Positions 4,850 through 5,637 of a stretch of DNA of 5,637 nucleotides are shown piece after piece. The notes beneath the pieces were generated by a model, which was not told the origin of the DNA, made no database searches, and saw nothing but the letters and a program-made list of their open reading frames with translations. Position numbers and translations under genes: made by a program. Numbering within the stretch: position 1 is the stretch's first letter; every line of letters begins with the position of its first letter. Origin of the DNA: an uncultured Selenomonadales bacterium (GTDB taxonomy: Bacteria > Bacillota_C > Negativicutes > Selenomonadales > Selenomonadaceae); assembly GCA_946407175.1 (NCBI GenBank), contig CAMJNB010000117.1, forward strand, positions 1-5,637. The letters run 5' to 3'.

Positions 4850-5637
4850 ATGAAGAATAAAGATAAGATAACCGGTAAAGGCGACAAGAAAAAATTTACC
4901 GTACCTGCCAACACGGAAAAAGCTGTTTACTATAACGAAGTTCAATACAAGCCGATGACCGTAGTAAATTTAAAGGTTATGCGCGTTAATGACTTTGGCG
5001 CCTTTCTCGACGCAGGTACCGGCAACGGCAGTGACGATATACTTTTGCATAAAACGCAACAGACAGCTGAAGTTAAGGTCGGCGACATGGTAAATGTTTT
5101 TTTGTACCTTGACCCGAAAAAAAGGCTGACGGCGAGTATGAGAGTGCCTAAAATGCGCGAAGGGCAGATAGCGCGGCTTAAGGTTATAAATGTGACTAAT
5201 GACGGCGCATTTTTGGACGTAGGTGCCGAGCGCGGAATTTTTATGCCGTTTGCAGAAATGCGCGGCAGACCGAAAAAAGGCGATATTGTTTGGGCAAAAC
5301 TTTATACCGATAAGTCGGGACGCCTTGCCACGTCTATGAAAGTTTCTGACGAAATTCGACGCGCGTCAAAGCCTGCGGAAAATGTTAAAATCGGCGACAG
5401 GATTATCGGCGCTATTTACAATATTACAGACGCCGGTGCGTTTGTTTTTACCGAAGAAAGATATATCGTCTTCATTGCGAAAAAAGAAATGCCGCGTGAA
5501 TTAAAAGTCGGTGAAGTGGTCGAGGCGCGTGTAACTTTTGTTCGTGAGGACGGCAGGCTTGATGCGTCGTTGCGTCATGCTAAAGAAGCTGCTTTGCAAA
5601 ATGACGCGGAATATATTTTGAAATTGATGCGTGAAAA
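4850..5637 (+). CDS. cvfB: CvfB/YitL-type S1-domain RNA-binding protein (3' partial)
   Basis: CvfB (conserved virulence factor B, YitL in Bacillus) is a cytoplasmic RNA-binding protein with tandem S1 domains and a C-terminal winged helix; in Staphylococcus it affects virulence gene expression. The frame runs open for 262 codons to the window edge. Three S1 units are visible: residues about 37-98 (VVNLKVMRVNDFGAFLDAG, ILLHK, KVGDMVNVFLY, RLTASMR), 103-165 (EGQIARLKVINVTNDGAFLD, IFMPFAEM, RLATSMKV) and 178-242 (KIGDRIIGAIYNITDAGAFVF, ELKVGEVVEARV, RLDASLR). The start of the C-terminal domain (NDAEYILKLMRE) follows. Residues 1-36 form a Lys-rich extension before the first S1 domain that most relatives, as I recall them, lack. 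The ATG at 4850 is used because an in-phase TAG lies directly before it. The gene's expression is probably shaped by the upstream hairpin. Confidence 0.88.
   Translation, partial: MKNKDKITGKGDKKKFTVPANTEKAVYYNEVQYKPMTVVNLKVMRVNDFGAFLDAGTGNGSDDILLHKTQQTAEVKVGDMVNVFLYLDPKKRLTASMRVPKMREGQIARLKVINVTNDGAFLDVGAERGIFMPFAEMRGRPKKGDIVWAKLYTDKSGRLATSMKVSDEIRRASKPAENVKIGDRIIGAIYNITDAGAFVFTEERYIVFIAKKEMPRELKVGEVVEARVTFVREDGRLDASLRHAKEAALQNDAEYILKLMRE

Overview
The window is one co-directional block on the + strand, with no gene supported on the - strand. It looks like the genome of a low-to-moderate-GC Firmicute. The core genes nadD, yqeK, an LCP (LytR-CpsA-Psr) protein, rsfS and cvfB form a familiar Firmicutes housekeeping cluster. 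Frequent TTG starts, the glycosyltransferase style and the 'QKDAQINELKNQL' tail of the second glycosyltransferase suggest a Negativicutes (Selenomonas-like) relative. That placement is inference; no rRNA or other taxonomic marker is present.

Layout: (1) 2-304, the C-terminal end of an unidentified protein with a Pro/Lys linker and an acidic tail; (2) 301-444, an unannotated 47-residue single-membrane-span protein whose TTG start overlaps the previous stop codon; (3) 468-1073, nadD; (4) 1139-1602, a wrecked CgeB-like/family-1 glycosyltransferase reduced to its first 41 codons and its last ~110 codons in different frames, with short AT-rich tandem repeats on both sides; (5) yqeK, the Ap4A hydrolase; (6) an LCP membrane protein; (7) rsfS; (8) 3685-4786, a family-2 glycosyltransferase interrupted by a one-base frameshift exactly at a seven-G tract; (9) a 63-base leader with a hairpin and mini-ORFs; (10) cvfB, an S1-domain RNA-binding protein that runs off the 3' end. 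Gaps between genes are short (about 30-65 bases) and no convincing terminator or promoter is visible, so the block is probably transcribed as one operon.

Working together: nadD makes NAD, YqeK removes the alarmone-like Ap4A, RsfS silences ribosomes in slow growth and CvfB binds RNA, so the core is a metabolism/translation-control operon. The LCP protein links it to envelope glycopolymer attachment. Two glycosyltransferases sit at two different junctions of this core. One is dead. The other is switched out of frame at a homopolymer, which is the classic appearance of a phase-variable surface-glycan gene, although a sequencing error cannot be excluded.

The points most worth a second look are the G7 tract in the glycosyltransferase and the leader of cvfB. 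In that leader the strongest ribosome-binding site and its ATG are folded into a hairpin, the ATG opens a three-codon frame ending in TAG, and the next ATG, immediately after and in the same frame, starts CvfB.
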